Below, piece after piece: positions 1 to 7,003 of a stretch of 27,850 nt of DNA. The translations under genes and the position numbers were made by a program. Under the pieces are notes generated by a model. The model searched no databases. It was not told the origin of the DNA and saw only the letters and a list, made by a program, of their open reading frames with translations. Within the stretch, counting starts at the first letter, position 1, and each line of letters opens with the position of its first letter. The DNA lies in IMG/VR virus record IMGVR_UViG_3300037635_001807, positions 1 through 27,850 of that record; one strand, given 5' to 3'. The stretch is from a virus.

Positions 1-69
1 ATTTGGAGTAATGAAAACGGCTTCCAGTGTAAGAAATGTTTTGACCCTAAGCCTACTCGGAGTGATTGA
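1..69 (+). CDS. C-terminal end of a small zinc-ribbon-like protein (5' partial)
   Basis: Frame 1 is open from the window edge to TGA at 67-69 and encodes 22 residues with a C-x2-C pair (QCKKC). The start lies outside the window. The tail resembles the ends of other zinc miniproteins here, such as the one at 27498. The next gene begins 1 nt after this stop, matching the tight spacing seen throughout. The competing ATG at position 11 in another frame sits too close to its GGAG and lies inside this reading frame, so I prefer the partial gene. Function unknown. Confidence 0.55.
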   Translation: MWSNENGFQCKKCFDPKPTRSD

Positions 70-70
70 G

Positions 71-367
71 TTGTCAATTATGGTTGAAGATTTTAGTAGA
101 AAACATTACGCTAGATTTACTAACGGTGTTGTCTGTATAGATGATGTTCAAGCATTTACTTGGAGTAAACTAAAACCTAGTGATGATTTAACTAAGTTTA
201 TTTATCCGGCCACTAAATCAGGTGATGTCTATAAAATAGTTATCTTCCTAAAAGGAGGACAGAATTTTATAACAGCAACAAGCCCTAAGAATCTAAAAAA
301 GGTCATAAATAGATTCAAAGAACAAAAAACCCTTCTTGGAGAAGATGAACTATGGGAAGAGGAATGA
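71..367 (+). CDS. Small beta-rich hypothetical protein
   Basis: About 98 residues. The chosen start is TTG at 71, which has GGAGTGA at 59-65 with 5-nt spacing and follows the previous stop directly; ATG at 80 is the alternative. The protein reads as alternating hydrophobic strands, then a strand-turn-strand around KGGQNF, then a final helix. The same order (strand, Gly turn, strand, Leu-rich helix) recurs in the small proteins at 5872 and 15928, so the three may share a fold; this is inference. The stop overlaps the next ATG (ATGA). Function not recognised. Confidence 0.6.
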   Translation: MSIMVEDFSRKHYARFTNGVVCIDDVQAFTWSKLKPSDDLTKFIYPATKSGDVYKIVIFLKGGQNFITATSPKNLKKVINRFKEQKTLLGEDELWEEE

Positions 368-561
368 CCGAAGAATTAATAGAAAATCTAGAAGCAATGA
401 AACACCACTACAATAAATTAGTGGAGGCTTATGAAAAACTCCCTCATCTATCCATGATGAGAAGAGTAATTCTAGATGATGCACTTACAGTAATAGGTGC
501 AACAATGGATGGTGTAGTTAATGAATTAAGAGACTACACTGATATGTATAAGGAAGAATAA
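364..561 (+). CDS. Small helical hypothetical protein
   Basis: 65 residues from ATG at 364, which overlaps the previous stop as ATGA and has GGAAGAGG at 355-362. The sequence is almost wholly helical, with a charged amphipathic N-terminal half (ELIENLEAMKHHYNKL) and an acidic C-terminus. No Cys, no membrane segment and no recognised motif. It probably folds as a helical hairpin or oligomerises. Translationally coupled to its neighbours. Function unknown. Confidence 0.6.
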   Translation: MTEELIENLEAMKHHYNKLVEAYEKLPHLSMMRRVILDDALTVIGATMDGVVNELRDYTDMYKEE

Positions 562-563
562 AA

Positions 564-794
564 ATGGAAAATATAGAAATGAAAAAATGGAGAGAAAATC
601 AAAACTACAAGATAGGCCACATAGGTTGGTCTGTTTTAGGTGGTAAATGGTATCAAGTAGAAGTTATTGGTAAAGAATATTATCCCATTACGGGAAATTT
701 TCGAAGACACGTTGTAAAAATATTAAATATGGATTATACATTTAAGAGAATAACGATTTACACAAGAAAAGAAAAGGAGATGAATGAAATATGA
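564..794 (+). CDS. Small beta-strand hypothetical protein
   Basis: 76 residues, starting 2 nt after the previous stop. Strand-rich and aromatic (GWSVLGGKWYQVEVIGKEYY), with a basic C-terminal half ending in a Lys/Glu-rich stretch whose DNA (AAAAGGAG) also supplies the ribosome site of the next gene. The pattern would suit a small SH3-like barrel, but that is a guess from hydrophobicity only. Its stop overlaps the next ATG by 4 nt. Confidence 0.6.
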   Translation: MENIEMKKWRENQNYKIGHIGWSVLGGKWYQVEVIGKEYYPITGNFRRHVVKILNMDYTFKRITIYTRKEKEMNEI

Positions 795-1054
795 ATATAG
801 AAGAAAGAATAAGAAGAAATGATGAATTAAGAACAAAAGCCCCAATACCTGATGGTGTTGAAGATTTAAGAGGAATTACATTTAGAAATAAATATAACTC
901 CGCTTTAATTACTATTATATCAAGTAAAATTACTGATTTAGGTAATATTTTTTGGAGAGCAGATGTGGGTGGTATCTATGATACTAAGGAACTAAATAAT
1001 CACTGGAATAGATTAACAGATATAGGAATGAAAATGTTAGAGCAAGAGGAATAA
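791..1054 (+). CDS. Small hypothetical protein
   Basis: 87 residues, ATGA overlap with the preceding gene and a preceding AAGGAG. It has a charged helical N-terminus, a strand-rich centre (SALITIISSKITDLGN) and a C-terminal helix. No cysteines, signal peptide or membrane segment. I do not recognise the family. Part of the run of short coupled genes at the left of the window. Confidence 0.6.
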   Translation: MNIEERIRRNDELRTKAPIPDGVEDLRGITFRNKYNSALITIISSKITDLGNIFWRADVGGIYDTKELNNHWNRLTDIGMKMLEQEE

Positions 1055-1056
1055 AT

Positions 1057-1287
1057 ATGGAAAGAAATGTAGAATTTAGAATGGTAAATGATAATGAGAT
1101 GCCTCCGTTAGTTATAACGATGAATGATGATGATGAAGTTAAGGTTTTATTAAACCAAAATCATTTAATTTGGTTATCCTTAAATCGTAAAACAATTGGT
1201 GGTTTACCCGAAGCATTGTATAAGAATATAGATATGTTACTAGATGGTTTCCTTAGAGAACAACGTCAAAACGAGAGGATGGAATAA
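1057..1287 (+). CDS. Small hypothetical protein
   Basis: 76 residues, starting 2 nt after the previous stop behind AGAGGAAT. Two strand-like segments flank an acidic turn (MNDDDEV), followed by an amphipathic C-terminal helix. Its last codons carry GAGAGGATGG, the ribosome site for the next gene, and the stop shares one base with the next start (TAATG). No recognised motif. Confidence 0.6.
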   Translation: MERNVEFRMVNDNEMPPLVITMNDDDEVKVLLNQNHLIWLSLNRKTIGGLPEALYKNIDMLLDGFLREQRQNERME

Positions 1288-2282
1288 TGGCTACTTATAG
1301 TAGATTAACAGATAAATTATTGTCATTATCTAATTCTGATGATTATGAAGAAGCCAAAAAAGAATGGAGAATTACAGGAAATGTTTGGAGACAATCTCCT
1401 AATGAAACAACAAGAAACCATGTTTCAGGACACCCCAATTCTTGTCTTTGTGGGCATGATATCGTCTATCACTTTGAAATTGAAAATACTGAAAATGGAA
1501 CTAAAGAAATTGTTGGTTCAACTTGTATTGGTAATTGGATGGTTCTTCGACATATGGAAGAGAAACTAAAAATAGACAGGAGAACTATTACAGATAAAAT
1601 GATTGAAGATTGGAAAGCAAGTGCAGTGCAATCTTTAATCAAAGATGCTTGGTGGGAAGAAAATGGTGAATGGTTTACTAATACATTTGATGAAATTAAA
1701 GAATTAGATTTGAGAATCAATGTCAAGAAAACAGGTAAAACATATTGGGAAGAGTCTGTTAAAGATTACAGACCGGAGACCTTTATCCGTAAAAGTAGCA
1801 ACGGTTCATATGGAAACCCTACCTATGAAATGGCTTCTATTGTGTGGAGATGGAATCATCCTGACAACCCTAGAAGACAGCGAGATAGTAAAAGAGGAAC
1901 ACCAAATGATAAACTTATGGAGGATTTAGTTTTATTTAAAACCAATATGCAAAAACATTTGGATATTGTAAACAGAATAGACTCTATTGATTCGAATAGA
2001 ATAATTCATTTGGGTAATGTTGATTCATATATCACTAGGAAATTGGTTACAGTAAATGATAATGATTTAGACCAACAAAAGTTCCTACAAGGCTGTAAAG
2101 CCTTTGGTATCAGACCATTCACCACAGGTGAAGCAGTAAATAGTTGGGAAAGAAGATTTCTAAGAGACATGAGAAGACGGGTTGTAAGGTTGGAATTACC
2201 CTCACCTAAACAATGCGATAGTCTTATTAGTATATTACATAGACGTAATGATATACTCTTGGAGTGTAAGTCGGAGGAATAA
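1287..2282 (+). CDS. Cys/His-motif protein of phage/archaeal-virus type, function unknown
   Basis: 331 residues, the largest gene in the left block. The N-terminal third holds a conserved-looking pattern: H49, C53-x-C55-G, then a strand pair with NG, then VGSTCIGNW with C80. Proteins with a 'CxCG...hxNxxxG...VGSxCI' signature are common, as I recall, as hypotheticals in tailed phages and marine viruses, and the Cys/His set probably binds one zinc. The middle is rich in Trp, Asn and charged residues. The C-terminus (residues about 210-331) is helical and basic. No catalytic motif recognised. Overlaps its upstream neighbour by 1 nt and is followed after 2 nt by the coiled-coil gene. Confidence 0.7.
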   Translation: MATYSRLTDKLLSLSNSDDYEEAKKEWRITGNVWRQSPNETTRNHVSGHPNSCLCGHDIVYHFEIENTENGTKEIVGSTCIGNWMVLRHMEEKLKIDRRTITDKMIEDWKASAVQSLIKDAWWEENGEWFTNTFDEIKELDLRINVKKTGKTYWEESVKDYRPETFIRKSSNGSYGNPTYEMASIVWRWNHPDNPRRQRDSKRGTPNDKLMEDLVLFKTNMQKHLDIVNRIDSIDSNRIIHLGNVDSYITRKLVTVNDNDLDQQKFLQGCKAFGIRPFTTGEAVNSWERRFLRDMRRRVVRLELPSPKQCDSLISILHRRNDILLECKSEE

Positions 2283-2284
2283 AC

Positions 2285-2545
2285 ATGGCAAAGAAAAGTA
2301 AAAAAAATGAAGAAGTAACAGAAGATGTGGCGGAGCAAACGCCTGTAAACACATTGCAAGAAGATTTCAACCGTCTTCTAGAATATGCTAAAGGATTAGA
2401 AGGAACAATCCAAACATTCAGACAGAAGGTTGAAGTTTACGAAGCAATGCAAATACAACTCCTTGATGATAAAAGGCAATTAAAATCCTATGTATCATCA
2501 TTAGAGAACACGCTTAATCAAGCGAGACAATCAACACAGTCTTGA
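2285..2545 (+). CDS. Coiled-coil small protein
   Basis: 86 residues behind GGAGGAATAAAC. The N-terminus is Lys/Glu-rich and disordered (about 1-22). From about residue 23 to the end there are Leu/Val/Tyr positions with heptad spacing (LLEYAKGLEGTIQTF, VEVYEAMQIQLLDD, LKSYVSSLENTL), so a long two-helix or dimeric coiled coil is likely. It sits immediately before the Ubl candidate; whether they act together is unknown. Confidence 0.6.
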   Translation: MAKKSKKNEEVTEDVAEQTPVNTLQEDFNRLLEYAKGLEGTIQTFRQKVEVYEAMQIQLLDDKRQLKSYVSSLENTLNQARQSTQS

Positions 2546-2580
2546 ACATAGTTGAACCAAAAAAAAAGGAAGTAATAAAA

Positions 2581-2784
2581 ATGAAATTGAGAATAATGAA
2601 TGAAACAGGACACACAGATTTAGATGTTAATACATCTGAAATGATTGAACAGTTGGCAGAACACCCAACCCATTGGGTATATGTTGACGGAGACATGGTT
2701 AGCCGTGAATCTGTTAGCGATATTAATTGGGATGGCGTTGAATCTGTTAACCTAGTTCAAGCAATTGTTGGCGGAAACCAATAA
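2581..2784 (+). CDS. Ubiquitin-like (beta-grasp) modifier candidate with Gly-Gly-Asn-Gln tail
   Basis: 67 residues from ATG at 2581, placed by AAGGAAG about 8 nt upstream; a TTG at 2542 would add 13 unlikely residues and has no ribosome site. The order fits a beta-grasp: strand 1 (MKLRIMNETG), hairpin strand 2 (HTDLDVN), helix (SEMIEQLAEH), strand 3 (HWVYVDG), then a last strand leading to Gly64-Gly65 and two extra residues, Asn-Gln. Ubiquitin-like proteins of prokaryotic E1/JAB systems typically end in GG, often with a short extension that the JAB protease removes. An E1-like enzyme (6132) and a JAMM protease (7004) are encoded 3-4 kb downstream. The GG codons (2773-2778) are not followed by a close start codon, so they are not a by-product of a ribosome site, unlike the GG at other protein ends here. 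The Ubl assignment is inferred from pattern and context. Confidence 0.6.
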   Translation: MKLRIMNETGHTDLDVNTSEMIEQLAEHPTHWVYVDGDMVSRESVSDINWDGVESVNLVQAIVGGNQ

Positions 2785-2931
2785 ATCTGCTTTAGTTCTA
2801 GTCTATCTTATCATAGATATAAAATCTATCGGTAATTACTATATGGTATTCACTACCGTAAAGTATTCCTAGTAACAGGAGACGTTATCGGACGGGTGCA
2901 AAGCCCGTTAACAAAATAATGTGGGATAAAA
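2785..2931 (+). promoter_or_regulatory. Structured 147-nt leader: three-way-junction-like RNA and/or internal promoter
   Basis: One of the few real gaps between genes. Complementary arms visible by eye: CTTTA 2790-2794 with TAAAG 2859-2863, enclosing ATAGAT 2813-2818 / ATCTAT 2824-2829 and CGGTA 2830-2834 / TACCG 2854-2858; these would make a three-way junction. Downstream, ACGGG 2892-2896 / CCCGT 2904-2908 is flanked by GTTA 2884-2887 / TAAC 2909-2912. The last hairpin (GGGTGCAA..CCC..TTAA) recurs at 15891. The SD-like GTGGGAT (2921-2927) of the next gene could pair weakly with CCC. A TATA-like TATAAAA at 2818-2824 could instead make this a promoter with a start site near 2845-2850. No tRNA fits. 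Confidence 0.5.
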
Positions 2932-3144
2932 ATGAAATGTAGAATATGTAAACAGAAATTAGGAACAAGAAATCATACTTCTAGAAAAAAAACAACAACT
3001 AATTTATGTTTCAATTGTATAAGAAACCCTCCCCTTGAAGAAAGGTGCAAGGGGATAACAGTAAAAAATAAAAAATGTAAATTAATTAAGAGAAACAATA
3101 GTGATTATTGTAAAATACATTCATCAAGAGAGACCATCAAATGA
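2932..3144 (+). CDS. Zinc-binding miniprotein (two Cys clusters)
   Basis: 70 residues, strongly basic. The N-terminal half has CRIC and LCFNC, a zinc-ribbon or knuckle. The C-terminal half has RCKG-x-T-x5-KC-x(9-10)-YCKIH, which resembles the small 'CKGITxxGxxC...YCxxH' domain seen in many viral and eukaryotic proteins (DUF5763-like, from memory). It probably binds two zinc ions and may contact nucleic acid. It is the first gene after the structured leader and overlaps the next gene by 4 nt. Cellular role unknown. Confidence 0.6.
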   Translation: MKCRICKQKLGTRNHTSRKKTTTNLCFNCIRNPPLEERCKGITVKNKKCKLIKRNNSDYCKIHSSRETIK

Positions 3145-3458
3145 AGTATTACAATAAAAATAAGCCTGACGAGGAATACCTACATATTTGTAGGGAAGTT
3201 CTAGTTGACACCATTATCGGTGCGGGTAACAAAAATAATGTATCTCATTCCTTTTGGAGAAGAAATAAAAAGGACATATCATATAGATTATTATGGTATA
3301 ATATAGTTAGTCATATTATTAACGGCAACTCAACACTCAAAACAGTAGAAGAATTACATAATTTTATCTACTATTCAACAAAACAAATTAAAAATAACAA
3401 AGAAAATAAATGGAGAGAAAAAAATGAAAATAAAAATAATAATACCCTCAGTAGGTGA
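3141..3458 (+). CDS. Basic hypothetical protein
   Basis: 105 residues, ATGA overlap with the previous gene. Tyr/Trp-rich helical core (residues about 12-85) and an Asn/Lys-rich, probably disordered tail that overlaps the next gene by 35 nt. No motif recognised. The poly-Asn/Lys tail is read from the same A-rich DNA that precedes the next start codon, so its sequence is probably under little constraint. Confidence 0.5.
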   Translation: MKYYNKNKPDEEYLHICREVLVDTIIGAGNKNNVSHSFWRRNKKDISYRLLWYNIVSHIINGNSTLKTVEELHNFIYYSTKQIKNNKENKWREKNENKNNNTLSR

Positions 3459-4797
3459 TGGAGGCAATACCTCAACATCGAGTTTCCTACTTAGGATATC
3501 CAATAACCAAAAGAAAATGTATAAACAATTATTTACTGGAACAGTAGATAGAAAGGCAACTGAAATAAAACGGTTATCAATCGAACCTACCCCTAGTAAA
3601 CTATATGGTTCTGATAGAGTTATTATTAGAACACCCAAAAACATGAATCATAGAGGTGAACATATAATTAATTGCGGTAGAATTAGGATGAATGAAGTTA
3701 AAGATGGAATAGACCCTATTTTAGAAACGGTTTCTAAACAAGTAAAAAACAACTTATTTCCCACTAAAGATTACGATACAGCAAAAGAAGATTTTATGAA
3801 TAGTATTACCTTCAAATATTTTGACGGTAATGTTCGTATAATTTATGGAAGAACTAACAAGAGATATTATATCAATACCTTACCTAGAAATAAAGCAGAT
3901 ATTGTCAAGGCAATCAGTAAAGTAATTCTAAGGGCTTCGCTTTCAAGAAGTTCAGTTCAATTGCGTGAGTATTTGAGAAAGGTAACTACTTTTCCTCATA
4001 ATGTTCTTTATGCTTTAGAAAACAGAACACCTTATCACTTTTTAGATGAGTTCCGTAAGACTGATGTTGTTATTAACACGAAACTAATAAGCGATAAAGA
4101 ATGTGTTTTAGAAATATCTGATAGCACTTGGGGTGTAATGTCAACTAAAGAATTAAGCACTTTCATTGACTACTATAAGTTCGGTAAGAAAAGGAGTAAG
4201 AAATGGAACATAAGAGTAGATAACGAGTTTCTTTGGACTGAATTGATGGGTAGTCCACCGACTAGAACAGAATTAGAAAAAATGAAACAATGGTTATTGC
4301 AACACCGAACTTCTAATATTATAGAAGATAGAGCAACTAAATTATTGTTCGACATTGCGGCTGAAACTCCTCAACTTGATTTCGTGCAATTCAAAAATCC
4401 TAAGAATAAAGCACTGTTCGTTCATGGAAAATATTCTGATTGGGTTATTACTTATACCGGAGATGGTATGAAAAGAGGTAATCAAGATGTCAATACCCAT
4501 CAAATAGTAGGGTTCAGTCAAGAAAAAGGTAATTGGCATGGTATGAAACTTTCAGGTTCAATTTGTATTGACAACGTTTCTAAAGGTGCTAGTATCGGAG
4601 ACCAACTAACAGCGAGGGCATTAGCATTAATCAATGAAGATATAGCGGCACATCATCTTTACACAATTAAACCGTTAATAACAGAAGATTTAAGAAATGG
4701 TGTTAAAGTAATGCCGAGATTAGACAGGAGTAAATTAAATGCGTGGAGTCAAAGAAAGTGTGATGAATATTTACACAAAAAAAAGGAGAATAAGTAA
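3424..4797 (+). CDS. Large hypothetical protein (457 aa)
   Basis: 457 residues from ATG at 3424, preceded by GGAGAGAAAAA. Mixed alpha/beta and basic. Features seen: a Gly/Ser/Thr-rich N-terminus (SVGDGGNTSTSS), a central helical region (residues about 155-215), and a strand-rich C-terminal third with several Gly turns (VHGKYSDWVITYTGDGMKRG). I see no P-loop, no obvious metal cluster and no membrane segment. Its size and its place before the TFB gene suggest a conserved lineage-specific protein, perhaps DNA-binding given the many Arg/Lys. A structure prediction or profile search is needed to assign it. Confidence 0.7.
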   Translation: MKIKIIIPSVGDGGNTSTSSFLLRISNNQKKMYKQLFTGTVDRKATEIKRLSIEPTPSKLYGSDRVIIRTPKNMNHRGEHIINCGRIRMNEVKDGIDPILETVSKQVKNNLFPTKDYDTAKEDFMNSITFKYFDGNVRIIYGRTNKRYYINTLPRNKADIVKAISKVILRASLSRSSVQLREYLRKVTTFPHNVLYALENRTPYHFLDEFRKTDVVINTKLISDKECVLEISDSTWGVMSTKELSTFIDYYKFGKKRSKKWNIRVDNEFLWTELMGSPPTRTELEKMKQWLLQHRTSNIIEDRATKLLFDIAAETPQLDFVQFKNPKNKALFVHGKYSDWVITYTGDGMKRGNQDVNTHQIVGFSQEKGNWHGMKLSGSICIDNVSKGASIGDQLTARALALINEDIAAHHLYTIKPLITEDLRNGVKVMPRLDRSKLNAWSQRKCDEYLHKKKENK

Positions 4798-4884
4798 ATG
4801 AAAATATGTAATAAATGTAAAAAAGAATTAGGAGACCTTCGGGTTAAAGATGGCGATTGTTGTAGAATAATGGTGATGAAATGA
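4798..4884 (+). CDS. 28-residue zinc-knuckle miniprotein
   Basis: Starts directly after the previous stop behind AAAAGGAG and stops at 4882-4884, overlapping the TFB start as ATGA. It carries ICNKC and a later CC pair, enough for one zinc. The conserved spacing to both neighbours and the good ribosome site argue for a real gene, but at this length it could also serve mainly to couple TFB translation to the upstream gene. Confidence 0.45.
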   Translation: MKICNKCKKELGDLRVKDGDCCRIMVMK

Positions 4885-5870
4885 AGTGTGTTGAATGCGA
4901 CTGCACCACTACAACCTTCGATGAAAGAATGGGTGAAACTATTTGTTCTGATTGTGGTTTGATATTATCAGTAAATATGTTTGAAGAAACTAGTGTATCA
5001 GTCAGAAGTAATGACAAAGCATTGGGTAATTCCTTTTCTAAAATCCGTGATGCTGACTTTAACGGATTGGGTTCAATGATTGGAAGACAAGATATTACAA
5101 ACAGGAAGACCTTCTATTTATTTGAAGAACAAAGAAGGACTGTTTATGATTCATCGACAACAAACTTTAGGCTATCTGCAAGTATGTTCTTATCATATTA
5201 TAATGGTAAAAAACTACTACAAGAAGCAACAAGGAAATATAAAACTATGAAAGAAGAACACTTAGTAAGAGGACTACCAATAGAAAACGTAGCGGCGGGA
5301 ATAGTTTATTATGTGTTAAAAGACAAGGGAATATCTGTTTCATTGAAAGAGTTTTCAAGACAAAGTAAAATACCTATTAAAAATATATTAAGGACTTCCA
5401 AAAGAGCGAAGAAGAAGTTCGGTTGTACTGATTTCAATTTTATAAATATAGATAATATAATAACTGAAACCATAGAACGTATTCGTGTTAGACAACAAGA
5501 TACAATAACAATACACAATCGAAAACACAAAGGTTCTGAAGGCCATGTGAGATATAAAAACAACCGTACCAGTTTTGAAGATATTCAAGGAGACTTAAGA
5601 CGAGATTGTTATAGGTTCGCTGAATATGTTAAGAGATGTTATGATTTGTTCGATGAGACTTTAACTAAAAGCGACATAATAGCGTCAATGTGGGTAGTGT
5701 CTCAGATTTATAATTCACAAAGTATCACTACTGCCGCACTATCAGAATGTGGTGGGTTTAGTGAAGTAACCTTAAGAGAAAAAAGAAAAAGAATTTGTTC
5801 TAATCTAAAATTAGATATAGACAAGATTAAACTTTATACTATTAATAATATAATAGACGGAGTAAGATAA
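4881..5870 (+). CDS. tfb: Transcription initiation factor B (archaeal TFB/TFIIB homologue)
   Basis: 329 residues, close to the usual archaeal TFB length of about 300-340. The N-terminal zinc ribbon is C3-x2-C6-x15-C22-x2-C25 followed by GLIL, as in TFIIB. After a linker come two cyclin-like repeats: one around residues 105-200 (the RGLPIENVAAGIVYYVLKD block is typical) and one around 235-325 (KSDIIASMWVVSQIYNSQS). TFB bridges TBP-bound TATA promoters and archaeal RNA polymerase. A virus-borne copy could redirect host polymerase to viral promoters; that use is inference. The first repeat is less conserved than in cellular TFBs, and residues 1-70 contain a B-reader-like stretch with unusual Asn/Ser content. 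Confidence 0.9.
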   Translation: MKCVECDCTTTTFDERMGETICSDCGLILSVNMFEETSVSVRSNDKALGNSFSKIRDADFNGLGSMIGRQDITNRKTFYLFEEQRRTVYDSSTTNFRLSASMFLSYYNGKKLLQEATRKYKTMKEEHLVRGLPIENVAAGIVYYVLKDKGISVSLKEFSRQSKIPIKNILRTSKRAKKKFGCTDFNFINIDNIITETIERIRVRQQDTITIHNRKHKGSEGHVRYKNNRTSFEDIQGDLRRDCYRFAEYVKRCYDLFDETLTKSDIIASMWVVSQIYNSQSITTAALSECGGFSEVTLREKRKRICSNLKLDIDKIKLYTINNIIDGVR

Positions 5871-5871
5871 A

Positions 5872-6135
5872 ATGATAAGAAGAAAAATAACAATGAAAAC
5901 AGCAAGCGGAAGAACGACAATAGATGTAAATTATTGTACTGCCTTTTCTATAAGAGAGGTGAACAAGAAAGGAGTATTATCTAAGGCTAAGTATGAATTA
6001 GATATACATATGCAAAGTGGTACTATATTTACAGCAGAAGCAGATGATAAGGAACTGTTAGTGTTCACTACGTTATGGGAAACCAAACGTGAACATAACT
6101 TATCTGTAATAGAATTAAAAGAGGAATTAGAATGA
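5872..6135 (+). CDS. Small beta-rich hypothetical protein
   Basis: 87 residues, starting 1 nt after the TFB stop. Strands dominate (RKITMKTASGRTTIDV, YELDIHMQSGTIFTAE), followed by a helix (DDKELLVFTTLWE) and an acidic tail. The strand-SG-strand-helix end resembles the proteins at 71 and 15928. It overlaps the E1-like gene by 4 nt and so is co-translated with the Ubl pathway genes, but there is no sign of a mechanistic link. Function unknown. Confidence 0.6.
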   Translation: MIRRKITMKTASGRTTIDVNYCTAFSIREVNKKGVLSKAKYELDIHMQSGTIFTAEADDKELLVFTTLWETKREHNLSVIELKEELE

Positions 6136-6761
6136 AAACAAAGAAATTAAAACAAAGAAAATTATTGATAATTGGAGCAGGTGGAATAGGTAGTTACCTA
6201 GCATCTTTCCTAGAAAGAATTAGTGAAAGAAGACAAGCACTGTATGACATCACAATTTATGATGATGATAAAGTTGAAGAAAAGAACTTATCCTATCAGA
6301 ACTTCACAGTTGAAGATATCGGTCGCCCAAAGGTTTCTGTTCTAGGCGATAAGATAGGAATACAATCAGCGATAACAGAAAAGAGAGAACATCAAGTTCT
6401 TACCGCTAAACAGTTAACTGAAAAGAAATATGATTTAGTAATCTGTTGTGTAGATAATCTTGCGGCAAGAAAACTCCTATACAAAACAGGACATGGTGAA
6501 GATAGTCCAGTAAAGTGGTTAGACCTTAGAGCGCAAGGTAGGAATGGAGTATTGATTTCTTACAAAGTTAATCCTATATTAATACCGGATTTATTAGCCG
6601 GAGCAGACGGTTCATTCAGTTGTCAAGGTGGTGATTGGGATGGTTCTGCTAAAGATATAAGTGCAATGCACATTGCCATAGCAGGTATTGCAACTCAATG
6701 GATACAGCGTTGGTTTAACGATAATAATGATGTTATAGATAAAATGGTGGTGAATGTATGA
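6132..6761 (+). CDS. E1-like / ThiF-family ubiquitin-like-activating enzyme
   Basis: 209 residues. A Rossmann nucleotide-binding loop GAGGIG lies at 15-20 behind a hydrophobic strand (KLLIIG). YDDDKVEEKNLSYQNF (43-58) is the family's second motif (acidic D44/D46, N52, Q56), then DIGRPK (62-67). DLVICCVDNLAAR (101-113) is the D-N-x-x-x-R motif that positions ATP and Mg. SFSCQGG places C164 where ThiF/MoeB/UBA-type enzymes often have a functional Cys. These enzymes adenylate the C-terminal glycine of a ubiquitin-like protein and may pass it to a thiol. The protein is short (cellular MoeB/ThiF about 240-270), lacking a rhodanese or adenylation-accessory domain. Coupled by ATGA to a zinc protein and then a JAMM protease. 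Alternative role: sulphur transfer without conjugation. Confidence 0.88.
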   Translation: MKTKKLKQRKLLIIGAGGIGSYLASFLERISERRQALYDITIYDDDKVEEKNLSYQNFTVEDIGRPKVSVLGDKIGIQSAITEKREHQVLTAKQLTEKKYDLVICCVDNLAARKLLYKTGHGEDSPVKWLDLRAQGRNGVLISYKVNPILIPDLLAGADGSFSCQGGDWDGSAKDISAMHIAIAGIATQWIQRWFNDNNDVIDKMVVNV

Positions 6762-7003
6762 GTAGTGAAGAAGACACTGAAATTGATAATTTAATAGAAG
6801 AAGACGTAGGTAATATTGTTAATGTTATTTCTACTGATGGTTTCTACAAACAAGCAGAAATAGTAAAGGTAGTTTGTCCGGCTTGTCTAGAAGCGTTTCT
6901 AGGAACAAAAAGACACGCAGGTGGATTCATAGCCGGACACAGAACATACCATGAGTTTGAAAACTCTATGGATACCTTGTTAGAACAAATGGGAGGAATA
7001 TAA
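6758..7003 (+). CDS. Small C2H2-type zinc protein between E1 and JAMM genes
   Basis: 81 residues, ATGA overlap with the E1-like gene. The acidic N-terminal half (about 1-35) is followed by VCPACLEAF, then after 17 residues from the second Cys a H-x3-H pair (GHRTYH), giving C-x2-C-x17-H-x3-H. This suits a zinc finger or small treble clef. It ends MGGI, but those Gly codons form the GGGAGGA ribosome site of the JAMM gene, so I do not read them as a modifier tail. The position between E1 and JAMM makes it a candidate adaptor or substrate-recognition subunit; a RING-like role cannot be claimed because there are only four ligands. Confidence 0.65.
   Translation: MSSEEDTEIDNLIEEDVGNIVNVISTDGFYKQAEIVKVVCPACLEAFLGTKRHAGGFIAGHRTYHEFENSMDTLLEQMGGI

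Noticed and set aside
2785-2931. tRNA or a named riboswitch class (for example SAM) in the leader
   Set aside because: No T-loop GTTCRANNC or acceptor stem, and I could not match the conserved core of any named class with confidence.
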